From NCBI RefSeq assembly GCF_900114385.1, contig NZ_FOSW01000001.1, positions 248,001 to 312,000 of the forward strand: DNA of 64,000 nt, written 5' to 3'. A program made the position numbers and the translations under genes. How positions within the stretch are numbered: position 1 is the stretch's first letter; each line of letters opens with the position of its first letter. This document shows, piece after piece, positions 16,821 through 25,865 of the stretch. This DNA is from Geodermatophilus ruber. GTDB taxonomy: Bacteria; Actinomycetota; Actinomycetes; Mycobacteriales; Geodermatophilaceae. The notes below the pieces were generated by a model, which ran no database searches, was not told where the DNA came from, and saw only the letters and a list, made by a program, of their open reading frames with translations.

Positions 16821-18314
16821 ATGAGCGAGCCGAGCCGCCCCGGCCCCGCACGTCGCTCGCGGCTGCTGCGCACCGCCCGCCGCTGGACGGTGCGGCTGGT
16901 CGTCGCGCTGGCCGGCGCGCTGCTCGGCGTCCTGCTGCTCGGCCGCGTCGAGGCCCCCATCGGCCCCTTCGACGCGACGGTGGCCCTCCGCCCCGCCGGT
17001 GGCGGCGCCCACCTGGACATTCCGCCGCTGGGCGCGCTGGAGGTCGACGCCTACGACGGGCCGCTGCAGCTGGACCTCCAGCTCCGGCGGGTCGACGAGG
17101 TCCGCGCGGAGGCACTGGCCACCAACCCGGTGCTGCTGGACGGCGTGGTCGACCAGGTGAGCGAGGACCTGCGGGACGCCGTCGTGAAGGTGTCCTGGAT
17201 GACCGCCCTGGCCGCGGTCGCGGGCGCCGCCGGCGCGTCGCTGCTACTCCTCCGCCGTCCCCGTGAGGTGTTCCTCACCCTCGGCGTCGCCACCGGGCTG
17301 GTCGCCGGCACCGCCGGCCTGGCCGCGGCCACCTGGCGGCCGCAGGCACTGTCGCAGCCCACCTACACCGGGCTGCTGGTCAATGCGCCGAGCCTGATCG
17401 GCAGCGCGCAGGAGATCGTGGCCCGCTTCGACGCCTACCGCGCCTCCCTCGAGGACCTGGTGGCCAACGTCGGCACCCTCTACTCGGCCCTCTCCGCCCT
17501 TCCCGCCCCCGGCGGGACCGACGACACCGTCGCCCTCCTGCACGTCTCCGACCTGCACCTCAACCCGGCCGGCTTCGACCTGGTGCGGCAGGTCGCGACC
17601 CAGTTCGACGTCGACGGCATCCTCGACACCGGGGACATCACCGACTGGGGCAGCGAACCGGAGAACAGCCTGATCACCGCGGTCGGCACCCTGGACGTGC
17701 CGTACGTGTTCATCCGCGGCAACCACGACTCCGCCGTCACCGGCGGGCTGGTCGCCGCGCAGCCCAACGCCACCGTGCTCGACGACTCCGAGGTCACCGT
17801 GGCCGGCATCTCCGTGGTGGGGACGCCGGACCCGCGGTTCACCCCGGACAAGGACGCCACCGGCGACCCCGGGTCCCTCGAGCAGAGCGGCGAGGAGCTG
17901 GCCGAGATCGCCGACGGGCTGCCCGAGCCCCCGGCGATCGCCATGGTCCACGACCCCCGGCAGGCGCCGCCGCTCGACGGCGCCGTCCCGCTGGTGCTCG
18001 CCGGGCACACTCACGAGCGGGAGGTGACCGAGCTGGAGGAGGGCACCCGCCTCATGGCCCAGGGGTCGACCGGGGGCGCGGGGCTGCGCGGGCTCCAGGG
18101 GGAGTTCCCCGAGCCGCTCACCTGCACGGTGCTCTACCTGGATCGAGCGACCGGAGCGCTGACCGCCTACGACGACGTCACCCTGGGCGGGCTCGGGGAG
18201 ACCGAGGTCACCATCGAACGGACCGTCGTCGGGCCGCCGGCCCCGGACAACGGCGAGACCGGCACCGACGGCGGCACCGAGCCCACGGGCACCCCGGCCT
18301 CCCCGACCGGCTGA
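16821..18314 (+). CDS. Membrane-anchored metallophosphoesterase
   Basis: The 497-aa protein has an N-terminal transmembrane segment (~25-45), an extracytoplasmic stretch, and a pair of hydrophobic segments (~120-170). The calcineurin-like domain that follows has the motifs HVSDLHLN, DTGDITDWG, RGNHDS and LAGHTHERE. The C-terminal tail is Gly/Thr/Pro-rich. The substrate cannot be read from sequence. It is preceded by GGAGTG. Confidence 0.85.
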   Translation: MSEPSRPGPARRSRLLRTARRWTVRLVVALAGALLGVLLLGRVEAPIGPFDATVALRPAGGGAHLDIPPLGALEVDAYDGPLQLDLQLRRVDEVRAEALATNPVLLDGVVDQVSEDLRDAVVKVSWMTALAAVAGAAGASLLLLRRPREVFLTLGVATGLVAGTAGLAAATWRPQALSQPTYTGLLVNAPSLIGSAQEIVARFDAYRASLEDLVANVGTLYSALSALPAPGGTDDTVALLHVSDLHLNPAGFDLVRQVATQFDVDGILDTGDITDWGSEPENSLITAVGTLDVPYVFIRGNHDSAVTGGLVAAQPNATVLDDSEVTVAGISVVGTPDPRFTPDKDATGDPGSLEQSGEELAEIADGLPEPPAIAMVHDPRQAPPLDGAVPLVLAGHTHEREVTELEEGTRLMAQGSTGGAGLRGLQGEFPEPLTCTVLYLDRATGALTAYDDVTLGGLGETEVTIERTVVGPPAPDNGETGTDGGTEPTGTPASPTG

Positions 18315-18337
18315 CCGTCCGGTCCTAGGCTCGCCGC

Positions 18338-18679
18338 ATGGTCTCGAAGACGACGTCGAAGCGCGCCGGCCGCCTGTCCACCGGCACCCTCGCCGGCGCC
18401 CTGGTGCTGCTGCCGCTGGGCGCGTGCACGTTCGGCTCGGACACCGTCTCCTGCAGCACGAGCTCCTGCACGGTGACGCTGAGCGGGAACGACGCCGAGG
18501 TGGAGATCCTCGGCACCACCCTGGCCTTCGGCGGCGTCCAGGACGGCCGGGCGACGCTGAGCGTGGGCAACGCCAGCGTCTCCTGCGCGGAGGGGGAGAC
18601 CGTGTCGGCCGGCCCCCTGTCCCTGGAGTGCACCTCGGTGCAGGACGACTCCGTGAAGCTGACCGCCAGCCTGGGCTGA
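18338..18679 (+). CDS. Small Cys-rich lipoprotein
   Basis: The 113-aa protein has a basic N-terminus, a hydrophobic segment and a lipobox-like LLPLGAC (Cys ~30). The mature part is Ser/Thr-rich with several cysteines (DTVSCSTSSCTVTL) and beta-strand alternation. It is likely exported; function is unknown. Confidence 0.65.
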   Translation: MVSKTTSKRAGRLSTGTLAGALVLLPLGACTFGSDTVSCSTSSCTVTLSGNDAEVEILGTTLAFGGVQDGRATLSVGNASVSCAEGETVSAGPLSLECTSVQDDSVKLTASLG

Positions 18680-18685
18680 GCGACC

Positions 18686-19333
18686 TCAGCTCGGGTCGGC
18701 GACCTCCAGCACGATCCGGGTGGGGCCCTCCAGCGCGTAGACGCGGAAGGGCACCTCCTCGGTCGTCCCCACGAACGCGACCGAGGTGCCCTCGAAGGTG
18801 GCGTCCCAGGCGACCTCGGTGACCGTGTCGGTGTCGGTGCCGGACAGCGGATCCGGTCCGGTCCACTCGTCCGCGCCGGTGTCGTAGGGGTAGCCGACGC
18901 CGGTCAGCGTGACCTGCAGGACCGTCCCGCCGGCGACCGCGACCGGTTCGCCGCTGCCCTGGGAGATGGCCTGGTCGACGTATCGGACGTCCCAGCCGGG
19001 CGTGCCGGTGCCCTCGACCTCGAAGACCACCCGGTCGAAGCCCTCGTGCCCGCCGGTCCGGATGTCGGTGACGGTGACCAGTGAGTCGGCCGACGGGTCG
19101 GCGCTGTCCGGCTCGGCGTTCGCCGGGAACGCGGGCGCGTCACCACCCTCGGCCGCCCCCTCGCCGCTGCCCCCCGACGGCGTGCCGCCCTGGGTGCTCT
19201 CCGCGGCCGGCGCCGAGCCCGCGGTCCCCGACGACGAGGCGGTGGCGGTGTCGCCGTTCCCGCCGCACCCGGCCAGCAGGCCGGCGGCGAGGAGCAGGGA
19301 GGGCAGGGCGACGGCGGTACGACGGCGGCTCAC
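18686..19333 (-). CDS. Lipoprotein with AMIN-like C-terminal domain
   Basis: From GTG 19333 the protein is 215 aa. It has a signal peptide with lipobox LLAGC, a low-complexity Ser/Gly/Ala linker (~25-85), then a beta-rich domain with the pattern GFDRVVFEVEG and VYALEGPTRIVLEVAD seen in AMIN-like actinobacterial lipoproteins. Such domains bind cell-wall or surface polymers. It ends 6 bp from the convergent 18338 gene. Confidence 0.75.
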   Translation of the reverse strand: MSRRRTAVALPSLLLAAGLLAGCGGNGDTATASSSGTAGSAPAAESTQGGTPSGGSGEGAAEGGDAPAFPANAEPDSADPSADSLVTVTDIRTGGHEGFDRVVFEVEGTGTPGWDVRYVDQAISQGSGEPVAVAGGTVLQVTLTGVGYPYDTGADEWTGPDPLSGTDTDTVTEVAWDATFEGTSVAFVGTTEEVPFRVYALEGPTRIVLEVADPS

Positions 19334-19587
19334 CCCCCGAGGGTGACACCTGCGGGGTCGCGCAGCCGCGAGGACGGCCCCGTGTCGCCCAGTTGGGTGC
19401 CCGCGTCGCCCGGGTTCCCCGTCGCCGGGAGCGGACACGCCGCACCCCACCGCCCCGCGCACGCCGGCACTCGCCGCTGACCAGCGCGGATATCATCGGA
19501 GGGTCCGCCGGGCGGGCCGCTGGGGCACCCCCCGTCACGAGCCCTCCGTGGAGCATGTATCGTTCTCGTCGCCCCCGGCAAGCACGA

Positions 19588-19660
19588 GCCCCCATCGTCT
19601 AGCGGTCCAGGACGCCGCCCTTTCAAGGCGGTAGCACGGGTTCGAACCCCGTTGGGGGCA
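19588..19660 (+). tRNA. tRNA-Glu(UUC)
   Basis: The tRNA is 73 nt, with acceptor arms GCCCCCA and TGGGGGC, anticodon loop CTTTCAA (anticodon TTC), T loop TTCGAAC and discriminator A. It is the first of three clustered tRNAs. Confidence 0.97.
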
Positions 19661-19692
19661 CGCACGACACGCAGTACCAGCACGACCAGCAA

Positions 19693-19766
19693 GGCCCTGT
19701 AGCGCAGTTGGTTAGCGCGCCGCCCTGTCACGGCGGAGGTCGCGGGTTCGAGTCCCGTCAGGGTCG
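19693..19766 (+). tRNA. tRNA-Asp(GUC)
   Basis: The tRNA is 74 nt, with acceptor arms GGCCCTG and CAGGGTC (one G-T pair), anticodon loop CTGTCAC (anticodon GTC) and T loop TTCGAGT. Confidence 0.97.
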
Positions 19767-19789
19767 CTCTCCGGTGGAGACACCGGGAG

Positions 19790-19863
19790 GGGCAGGTAGC
19801 TCAGTCGGTACGAGCGCTCGCCTGAAAAGCGAGAGGTCGGCGGTTCGACCCCGCCCCTGCCCA
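19790..19863 (+). tRNA. tRNA-Phe(GAA)
   Basis: The tRNA is 74 nt, with acceptor arms GGGCAGG and CCTGCCC, anticodon loop CTGAAAA (anticodon GAA), T loop TTCGACC and discriminator A. Glu-Asp-Phe is a common actinobacterial tRNA order. Confidence 0.97.
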
Positions 19864-20022
19864 CACCAACGTCCTCCCTCCGTCGCGGTCCGGCCTCGTG
19901 GGCCGGGACCGCTGCCACGGTGGTTTCTCCTGAGGGCGCTCTCTCCGAGCCCGAACGCGGCGGTCGGCAGGGCGTACCGTCCTCCCAGGGAGCCGCTCAG
20001 GCTTCCGATGAGGGAGCTCACC

Positions 20023-20157
20023 ATGGCCGACAAGTCCCCCCGGCACACGACGTCGAAGAAGCCGGGCAAGTCGATCAAGGAGAAGCGCAGCGAGCGCAAG
20101 GCCAAGGCCGACACCACATCGCAGATGGAGCGGCTGACGCACGACAAGAAGCGCTGA
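20023..20157 (+). CDS. Small highly basic protein (44 aa)
   Basis: The protein starts at ATG 20023 after GGGAG. It is Lys/Arg-rich (HTTSKKPGKSIKEKRSERKA) with no hydrophobic segment. Short conserved actinobacterial proteins of this type occur downstream of tRNA clusters. It could bind RNA or DNA; function is unknown. Confidence 0.65.
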   Translation: MADKSPRHTTSKKPGKSIKEKRSERKAKADTTSQMERLTHDKKR

Positions 20158-20184
20158 GCGGCGCCCGGCTCCCGACGTCCCCCG

Positions 20185-21180
20185 TCAGGCGCGGTCGGCG
20201 ACCACCTGCGTGTACACCTGCTCGTGCACGGCCTGCACCGCGGCGCGCTGCTCGGCCCGCCAGGCCCGGTCCGCCGGGCGCGGCGCCGGCCGGGTCAGCG
20301 CGGCAGCGACGGCCGCGTCCAGGGACACCGGGTCGAAGCCCCGCTCCTCGTCGTTGCCGTAGGTCACCACATCCGCCCACTGATCGGCGAACCACCCGCA
20401 GGTGGGCGCGACGACCCGCGTCCCGACGTCCCGGCAGATCTCCAGATCCCGGGAGTGGGTGCCGCAGCGCTCCGGCAGGACGGCGACGTGCAGCTCCTGC
20501 AGCTGGCCGACCCAGCCGTCCGCCTTGCGCGGCAGCACCTCCAGGCGGTCGCCGGCGCCGATCGGCACGGGCGGCTCGACGCCGTCGTCGAGGAACACCC
20601 GCAGCCGGCCGCCGCCGTTCACCGCCCCGGAGAGGGCGGCCCGGACGAGCCCGGCCGGATCGGGCACCGCCGGGCCCGGCGCGCCCAGCGCCAGGCCGAC
20701 CAGGCCGCGCTCGGCACCCAGGTCGGGCACCGGCGTCGCCACCGAGGGGTGGGCGACCACGATGGCCGTCCGGCCGAAGCGCTCGGTGATCTCCTCGGCC
20801 GCGCCGGGGGTCAGGGTGAGCACCACCTCAGCGGTGGCCAGCAGCGCCGCGAGGTGGGCATCGTGCCGCCGCGCCGAGGGCTGCGCCGGGTCGCGCAGCT
20901 GGTGCACGGTCGTCACCAGGGGGACGCCGGTCCGGCGCACCGCCTCGGTCCAGCTCACCATCTCGTCCTCGGGGAGGTGGCCGTAGCCGGTGTGCAGGTG
21001 GACGACGTCGACATCGTCGGCATGCGCGGAGAGGTAGGCGGGGTCCAGCCACGGGCTCGGGACGTGCGCCGGGCCGACCCGCTCGACACCGGCGGGCAGG
21101 ACCGCGTCGACGTAGGGGTCGGTGTGCGGCACGGTCACCACTCGGAGCCGCCGGGAGGCCGGCGCGTCGTCACTTCTCAC
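20185..21180 (-). CDS. Glycosyltransferase-like protein (GT-B type)
   Basis: From GTG 21180 the protein is 331 aa. The N-terminal half has the GT4-like pattern DVDVVHLHTGYGHLPEDE and TTVHQLRD. The C-terminal half has a nucleotide-sugar-site-like stretch and VVAPTCGWFADQW. No close family can be named, and the donor and acceptor are unknown. It is convergent with the small basic gene, and there is no partner on its strand. Confidence 0.65.
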   Translation of the reverse strand: MRSDDAPASRRLRVVTVPHTDPYVDAVLPAGVERVGPAHVPSPWLDPAYLSAHADDVDVVHLHTGYGHLPEDEMVSWTEAVRRTGVPLVTTVHQLRDPAQPSARRHDAHLAALLATAEVVLTLTPGAAEEITERFGRTAIVVAHPSVATPVPDLGAERGLVGLALGAPGPAVPDPAGLVRAALSGAVNGGGRLRVFLDDGVEPPVPIGAGDRLEVLPRKADGWVGQLQELHVAVLPERCGTHSRDLEICRDVGTRVVAPTCGWFADQWADVVTYGNDEERGFDPVSLDAAVAAALTRPAPRPADRAWRAEQRAAVQAVHEQVYTQVVADRA

Positions 21181-21634
21181 GCGGTCGTACTCCTCCTGCT
21201 GCCGCGCTCTGCGACGGCAGGGGCGCTTCTCCGGGACGGATCGGGGGATCGGAACCCTACGACTACCCATCATCCGCGCGTCAAACCCGTGACGTCACAC
21301 CGGGTGATCGCGTCCACCCGTTCGGGTCACGACGCCGGTTACCGAGGCGCCTCCGCCAGGGCCGCGAGGGGGGCGCGCACCCGCGTGATCGCCGGCGCGC
21401 CCTCCCCCTCGGCCGACGCGACCCGCCTCACCGAGCCCGCGCGCACGTCCCGGCGGCGACCACCCCCGGGGTGCTGAGCGGAGGAAGCCCCGAGCGTGAG
21501 GGCGCAACTGTGTTGATCCCCCAGTGACTGGTGTGACGGCGGTGTCGTGATCCGGCAGATCCTGTGCAATGGTCTGCTCACGTTGGGAGGCATTCGCCTG
21601 TGACACGGACCGGTCCGGCCCTTACGTTCGGTGC
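21181..21634. other. Long spacer, possibly with decayed DNA
   Basis: In these 450 bp no gene is convincing. A minus-strand frame (21295-21606) begins like a protein (MSQANASQREQTIAQDLPDH) but has no recognised homology and poor coding character after that. A short insertion-sequence remnant is possible. Confidence 0.35.
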
Positions 21635-21844
21635 ATGTTCACGACGCTTGCGGTGATCGGTGGTCTTCTCGTCGGGTTGATCGGCCTGCTCGCGCTCATC
21701 GTCAGCCTGAGCGCCCGGCCGGCACCGAGCCGCGGCTCGGTGCCGGCCGGGAACGCGGACTGGGTCGCCGCCACGGGCCGGCGGCACCCCGACGCCTGGA
21801 CGGCGCCGGTCGCCTCCACCTCGGAGTTCCCCGCGGTCCGCTGA
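21635..21844 (+). CDS. Small membrane protein (69 aa)
   Basis: The start is ATG 21635. One N-terminal transmembrane helix (LAVIGGLLVGLIGLLALIVS) is followed by a ~45-residue polar tail. No RBS is clear. It is a hypothetical membrane protein upstream of the penicillin-binding protein gene. Confidence 0.5.
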   Translation: MFTTLAVIGGLLVGLIGLLALIVSLSARPAPSRGSVPAGNADWVAATGRRHPDAWTAPVASTSEFPAVR

Positions 21845-22007
21845 CCGCCCCTGGTTCCGGCGTCCCGGCGGCTGCGGGCAGCGCGCCGCCGGGACGCTCC
21901 GGGCGTGTCGCCGCGCCCAGCTCCCTGTGCCGGAACGCGGCCGTGCGTGAGGATTCGGGTCGCGTCGACCCGCTCCCCCGGGTCGCCCGGCGCCGGCGAG
22001 GTCGCAC

Positions 22008-24053
22008 ATGGCACGGTTGGATCCCCAGCGACGCCCCCGTCCCCGGCTGCGCGCCGCCGGACTGCTGCTCGGGGTCCTCCCGCTCGCCGGTGCGCTGCTC
22101 GCGTCACTGCTCCTGCCCTGGATCGTGGGCCCGGGGCTGGCGGCCGGCCACACGGCGTCCCTGCTGGAGCCGCTGCCCGTCGAGCTGACCGACGCCACCC
22201 CGGTGGGCAGGTCCACCGTGCTGGCCGCCGACGGGTCGTTGATCACGTACTTCTACAGCCACAACCGGACGCCGGTGCACGCCGGGCAGATCGCCGCGGT
22301 GATGAAGCAGGCGATGGTCGATGCCGAGGACACCCGCTTCTACGAGCACCGCGGCCTGGACGTGCAGGGCACGCTGCGCGCGCTGGTCACCAACCTCTCG
22401 GCGGGCACGGTGCGCGAGGGCGGCTCGACGATCACCCAGCAGCTGGTCAAGCAGACCCTGCTGCAGACGGCCACCACCCCCGAGGAGCGGCAGGCGGCCA
22501 CCGAGCAGAGCCTGGGCCGCAAGCTCCGGGAGGCGCGGCTGGCACTGGCCCTGGAGGAGAAGTACTCCAAGGAGGAGATCCTCACCCGCTACCTGAACAT
22601 CGTGTACTTCGGCGAGGGCGCCTACGGCGTGCAGGCCGCAGCCCAGGCCTACTTCGGCGTGCCCGCCGCCGACCTGACCCTGGCGCAGGCGGCCATGCTG
22701 GCCGGCCTGGTGCAGACCCCGACCGCCGACAGCCCGCTGGCCGATCCGGACCGCGCCCGCGAGCGGCGCAACGATGTGCTCGAGCGGATGGCGCGGCGGG
22801 GGCACATCACCGAGCAGCAGGCGGCGAAGATCGAGCCCGAGCCGGTGCGGCCGGCCCCCGGCCCCGCCCCGCCCAACGGCTGCGTGGGCGCGGTCATCGG
22901 CGGCTTCTTCTGCGACTTCCTCCAGCGCCACCTGGTGCAGAACCTCGGGATCTCCCAGGAGCAGCTGGAGAACGGCGGGCTCACCATCCGGACGACCCTG
23001 CGCCCGGACCTGCAGGCCGCCGCCGACCGGGCGGTCCTGGGCAACCTGCCGATGGGGGATCCGCTCGCGGCGACGTTCACCGCGGTGGAGCCGGGCACCG
23101 GCAAGGTCCTGGCGATGAGCGTCAACCGGCGGTTCGGCTACGACGCCGCCGACCCGGCGCAGGAGTCGGTGAACCTCAATGTCGCCGCCAGCCAGGGCGC
23201 CGGCTCCACCTACAAGGTGTTCGTGGCCGCCGCGGCGCTCGAGCGGGGGATCCCGCCGTCGAACGTCATCACCGCGAGCGAGCCGTACGTCTCCCGGGTG
23301 TACCGCAACGGCACCGCGCCCTACGTCGTCGACAACGTGGGCGACAACTACCCGCCCACCCTCACCCTGGAGGAGGCGCTGATCCGCTCCTCCAACACCT
23401 ACTTCGTGGCCCTGGAGGACCAGCTGGGCAGCGTGGAGGGGCCGGTGCGGGCGGCCCAGCGGATGGGGCTGTTCTCCCTGGACCCGGTGGCCGACACGAT
23501 CATCGCCCAGCGCCGCGGCTCCTTCACCCTCGGCCCGGAGGCGACCAGCCCCCTGGCACTGGCCAGCGCCTACTCCACCCTGGGCGCGAACGGCACCCAG
23601 TGCGTGCCCACGCCGGTGACCGAGGTGTTCGACGCGAACGGGCAACCGGTCACCGACTCCAGCGGCACCCCGATCCCGATCGGCTTCACCTGCACCCCGG
23701 AGGCGGTGCCCTCGGCGGTGGCGACCACGCTCAACCAGATCCTCGTCGGCGACACCGCGCTGCCGATCGGCACCGGCACCCGGGCCGCCATCCCGGGCCA
23801 CCAGATCGCCGGCAAGACGGGCACCAGCCAGGACCGGTTCTCGGTCGCGTTCGTCGGCTACACCCCCCGGTACGCCGCCAGCGTGATGGTGTTCAACCCG
23901 AAGCGGAACCAGGACGTCGGCGGGTTCGGCGGCGGCCGCGGGGCGCAGATCTGGCACGACGCGATGCTGCCGATCGTGTCCGCCCAGCCGCCGGCGCCCT
24001 TCCCGCCGCCGGGCATCCCCCTGGGCCCGCCACTGGGGCCGCCGCCGGGCTGA
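22008..24053 (+). CDS. Class A penicillin-binding protein (bifunctional)
   Basis: The 681-aa protein has a membrane anchor (~15-45), then a GT51 transglycosylase domain with AEDTRFYEHRG (catalytic Glu), GGSTITQQLVKQ and RKLREARLALALEEKYSK. The transpeptidase domain carries STYK (SxxK motif, in GAGSTYKVFV), SSN (RSSNTYF) and KTG (AGKTGTSQD). The Pro-rich tail lacks the PASTA domains found in some relatives. It polymerises and cross-links peptidoglycan outside the membrane. It is a single gene. Confidence 0.95.
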   Translation: MARLDPQRRPRPRLRAAGLLLGVLPLAGALLASLLLPWIVGPGLAAGHTASLLEPLPVELTDATPVGRSTVLAADGSLITYFYSHNRTPVHAGQIAAVMKQAMVDAEDTRFYEHRGLDVQGTLRALVTNLSAGTVREGGSTITQQLVKQTLLQTATTPEERQAATEQSLGRKLREARLALALEEKYSKEEILTRYLNIVYFGEGAYGVQAAAQAYFGVPAADLTLAQAAMLAGLVQTPTADSPLADPDRARERRNDVLERMARRGHITEQQAAKIEPEPVRPAPGPAPPNGCVGAVIGGFFCDFLQRHLVQNLGISQEQLENGGLTIRTTLRPDLQAAADRAVLGNLPMGDPLAATFTAVEPGTGKVLAMSVNRRFGYDAADPAQESVNLNVAASQGAGSTYKVFVAAAALERGIPPSNVITASEPYVSRVYRNGTAPYVVDNVGDNYPPTLTLEEALIRSSNTYFVALEDQLGSVEGPVRAAQRMGLFSLDPVADTIIAQRRGSFTLGPEATSPLALASAYSTLGANGTQCVPTPVTEVFDANGQPVTDSSGTPIPIGFTCTPEAVPSAVATTLNQILVGDTALPIGTGTRAAIPGHQIAGKTGTSQDRFSVAFVGYTPRYAASVMVFNPKRNQDVGGFGGGRGAQIWHDAMLPIVSAQPPAPFPPPGIPLGPPLGPPPG

Positions 24054-24233
24054 CCCGTCGCGGCCGGCCGACACGCTGCGCCGGCTGATCGGGCTGCCGG
24101 CCCGCGACCGCCACCGGTGGACCGACGACGTGTGGAGGGCCGACGCCCCCCGGTGGAGTGCGCCCGCTCTCGGGACACGGTGCACCGCTCCGCGCCGGCC
24201 GGCTGGGCCGCGTCCGACCCGTGTGAGCCCGAC

Positions 24234-25865
24234 TCAGCCGGTCATGAGCTCGGCGGCCCGCTCGCCGAGCATCACCGCGGTCGCCGCCGGCCCGCGCGAG
24301 GTCACCCGGGGCATGACCGAGGTGTCGACGACGCGCAGCCCATCGACCCCGCGGACCCGCAGGTGCTGGTCGACCACCGCTCCGTGGTCCGACACCGGGC
24401 CCATCCGGGCGGTGCCCGCCAGGTGCACCGCCGTGGCCAGGTGCCGCCGGATCCACCGGTCCAGCTGCCGGTCGTCACCGAGCACGTCGTCGGGCAGCCC
24501 GGTCCGCTCGGCCACCAGCGGTGCCAGGGACGGCGTCCGCAGCAGCTCCGCGGCCAGCCGCACCACCTCCCGCATCCGGCGGCGGTCGGACTCCTCGGTC
24601 AGGTAGCGGTACTCGATCCGCGGCGGCACCGCCGGGTCGGCGGAGACCAGGGACAGCTGCCCCCGGCTGTCCTCCCGCTGCAGGGCCACCCCGAGGAACA
24701 GGTCGTCGCGCCGCCTGCCTGCGTCCAGCAGCCGGTGCAGGGAGGCACCGCGCACGGCCCGCAGCGTGCGCGCCGGCCGGCGCAGCACCTCGGCGACGCC
24801 CCCGAGCCGCGCACCGGCCGACCGGTCGAGCATCACCCGGCTGAACGGCTTGAGCCACGGCAGGACCTCCAGGTCGCCGGGCACCGCCGAGCCCTCGGCC
24901 GTGAGGTTCAGGACGCTGTGCAGCGGCAGCAGGCCGCGCGGCATCGGCAGCGGGCGCGCCGGGCGGTAGGTGACGTAGAGGTCGGGGTGGTCGGTGAACT
25001 CCGCGCCCACCCCGGGGACGTCGGCCACCACCTCGATGCCGGCCTCCCGCAGCCGATCGGCCGGGCCGATGCCGGAGAGCAGCAGCAGGTGCGGCGAGCC
25101 GACGGCGCCGGCGCTGAGCACCACCTCGCCGGCGCGGACGACGCCGTCCGCCGTCTCCACGCCGACCGCCCGGCCGTGCTCGACGACGACCCGCCGCACC
25201 GTGACGTCCCCGCGCACGGTCAGGTTCGGCAGCTGCCGGCGGGGCGAGAGGTAGGCCATCGCCGTGTTGACCCGGGTGCCGCCGACCACGTTGAACGGGA
25301 TCGGCCCGAAGCCGGGGGCGCCGTCGGCGTTCTTGTCCGGCTCGGCCGGGAAGCCCAGCTCCGCGGTGGCCGCGCCGAACGCCTCGACCAGCGGGTGGCC
25401 GCCGGGCCGGCGGGTGACCGGAACCGGCCCGGCAGCGCCGTGCCCGGCCCGGGCGCCGTACTGCGCGTCGGCCTCCAGCCGTACGAACGCCGGCAGCACC
25501 CGCTCGTAGGACCACAGATCGTTGCCGGCGGCGGCCCAGCCGTCGAAGTCGGCCCGGGTGCCGCGGATGAAGTAGGTGCCGTTGAGCGCGCTCGAGCCGC
25601 CCACCACCCGGCCGCGGGGCACGGGGAAGGTGACCTCCTCGGAGAGCACCCCGGTCAGGTTCCAGTTGGCCGGGTGGCCCGGCACCGCGGCGCCCATGGC
25701 CGCGGCGTCGGTGAGCACCCGCGGGAAGTCCTCCGGGCGGGCGTGGTCGGCCCCCGCCTCGAGCAGCAGCACCCGGCGCCCGGCGTCGGCCAGCCGCGCG
25801 GCCAGCGGCGCCCCGGCCGACCCGGCACCGACCACGACGACGTCCCAGTCCCCGGCCTCAGCCAC
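24234..25865 (-). CDS. GMC-family FAD oxidoreductase
   Basis: From GTG 25865 the protein is 543 aa and overlaps the previous gene by 8 nt. The N-terminal FAD-binding motif is VVVVGAGSAGAPLAARL, followed by the GMC signatures RGRVVGGSSALNGTYFIRG and GAVGSPHLLLLSGIGP. The C-terminal catalytic region is HLAGTARMG with VVDTSVMPRVTSRGPAATAVM. GMC enzymes oxidise alcohols. Some actinobacterial members (MftG) serve the mycofactocin system, but no mft genes are visible here. It is the last gene of a three-gene operon with an AMP-ligase and an MBL hydrolase. Confidence 0.88.
   Translation of the reverse strand: MAEAGDWDVVVVGAGSAGAPLAARLADAGRRVLLLEAGADHARPEDFPRVLTDAAAMGAAVPGHPANWNLTGVLSEEVTFPVPRGRVVGGSSALNGTYFIRGTRADFDGWAAAGNDLWSYERVLPAFVRLEADAQYGARAGHGAAGPVPVTRRPGGHPLVEAFGAATAELGFPAEPDKNADGAPGFGPIPFNVVGGTRVNTAMAYLSPRRQLPNLTVRGDVTVRRVVVEHGRAVGVETADGVVRAGEVVLSAGAVGSPHLLLLSGIGPADRLREAGIEVVADVPGVGAEFTDHPDLYVTYRPARPLPMPRGLLPLHSVLNLTAEGSAVPGDLEVLPWLKPFSRVMLDRSAGARLGGVAEVLRRPARTLRAVRGASLHRLLDAGRRRDDLFLGVALQREDSRGQLSLVSADPAVPPRIEYRYLTEESDRRRMREVVRLAAELLRTPSLAPLVAERTGLPDDVLGDDRQLDRWIRRHLATAVHLAGTARMGPVSDHGAVVDQHLRVRGVDGLRVVDTSVMPRVTSRGPAATAVMLGERAAELMTG

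Noticed and set aside
21295-21606. Minus-strand frame as a transposase fragment
   Set aside because: Only the first ~20 residues look protein-like; no DDE or other transposase motif is visible.
22104-24185. A 693-codon frame antisense to the penicillin-binding protein
   Set aside because: The plus strand carries complete GT51 and transpeptidase motifs; the antisense frame has none.
24234-25865. Calling the GMC oxidoreductase MftG
   Set aside because: No mycofactocin biosynthesis genes are seen in the window, so only the family is assigned.
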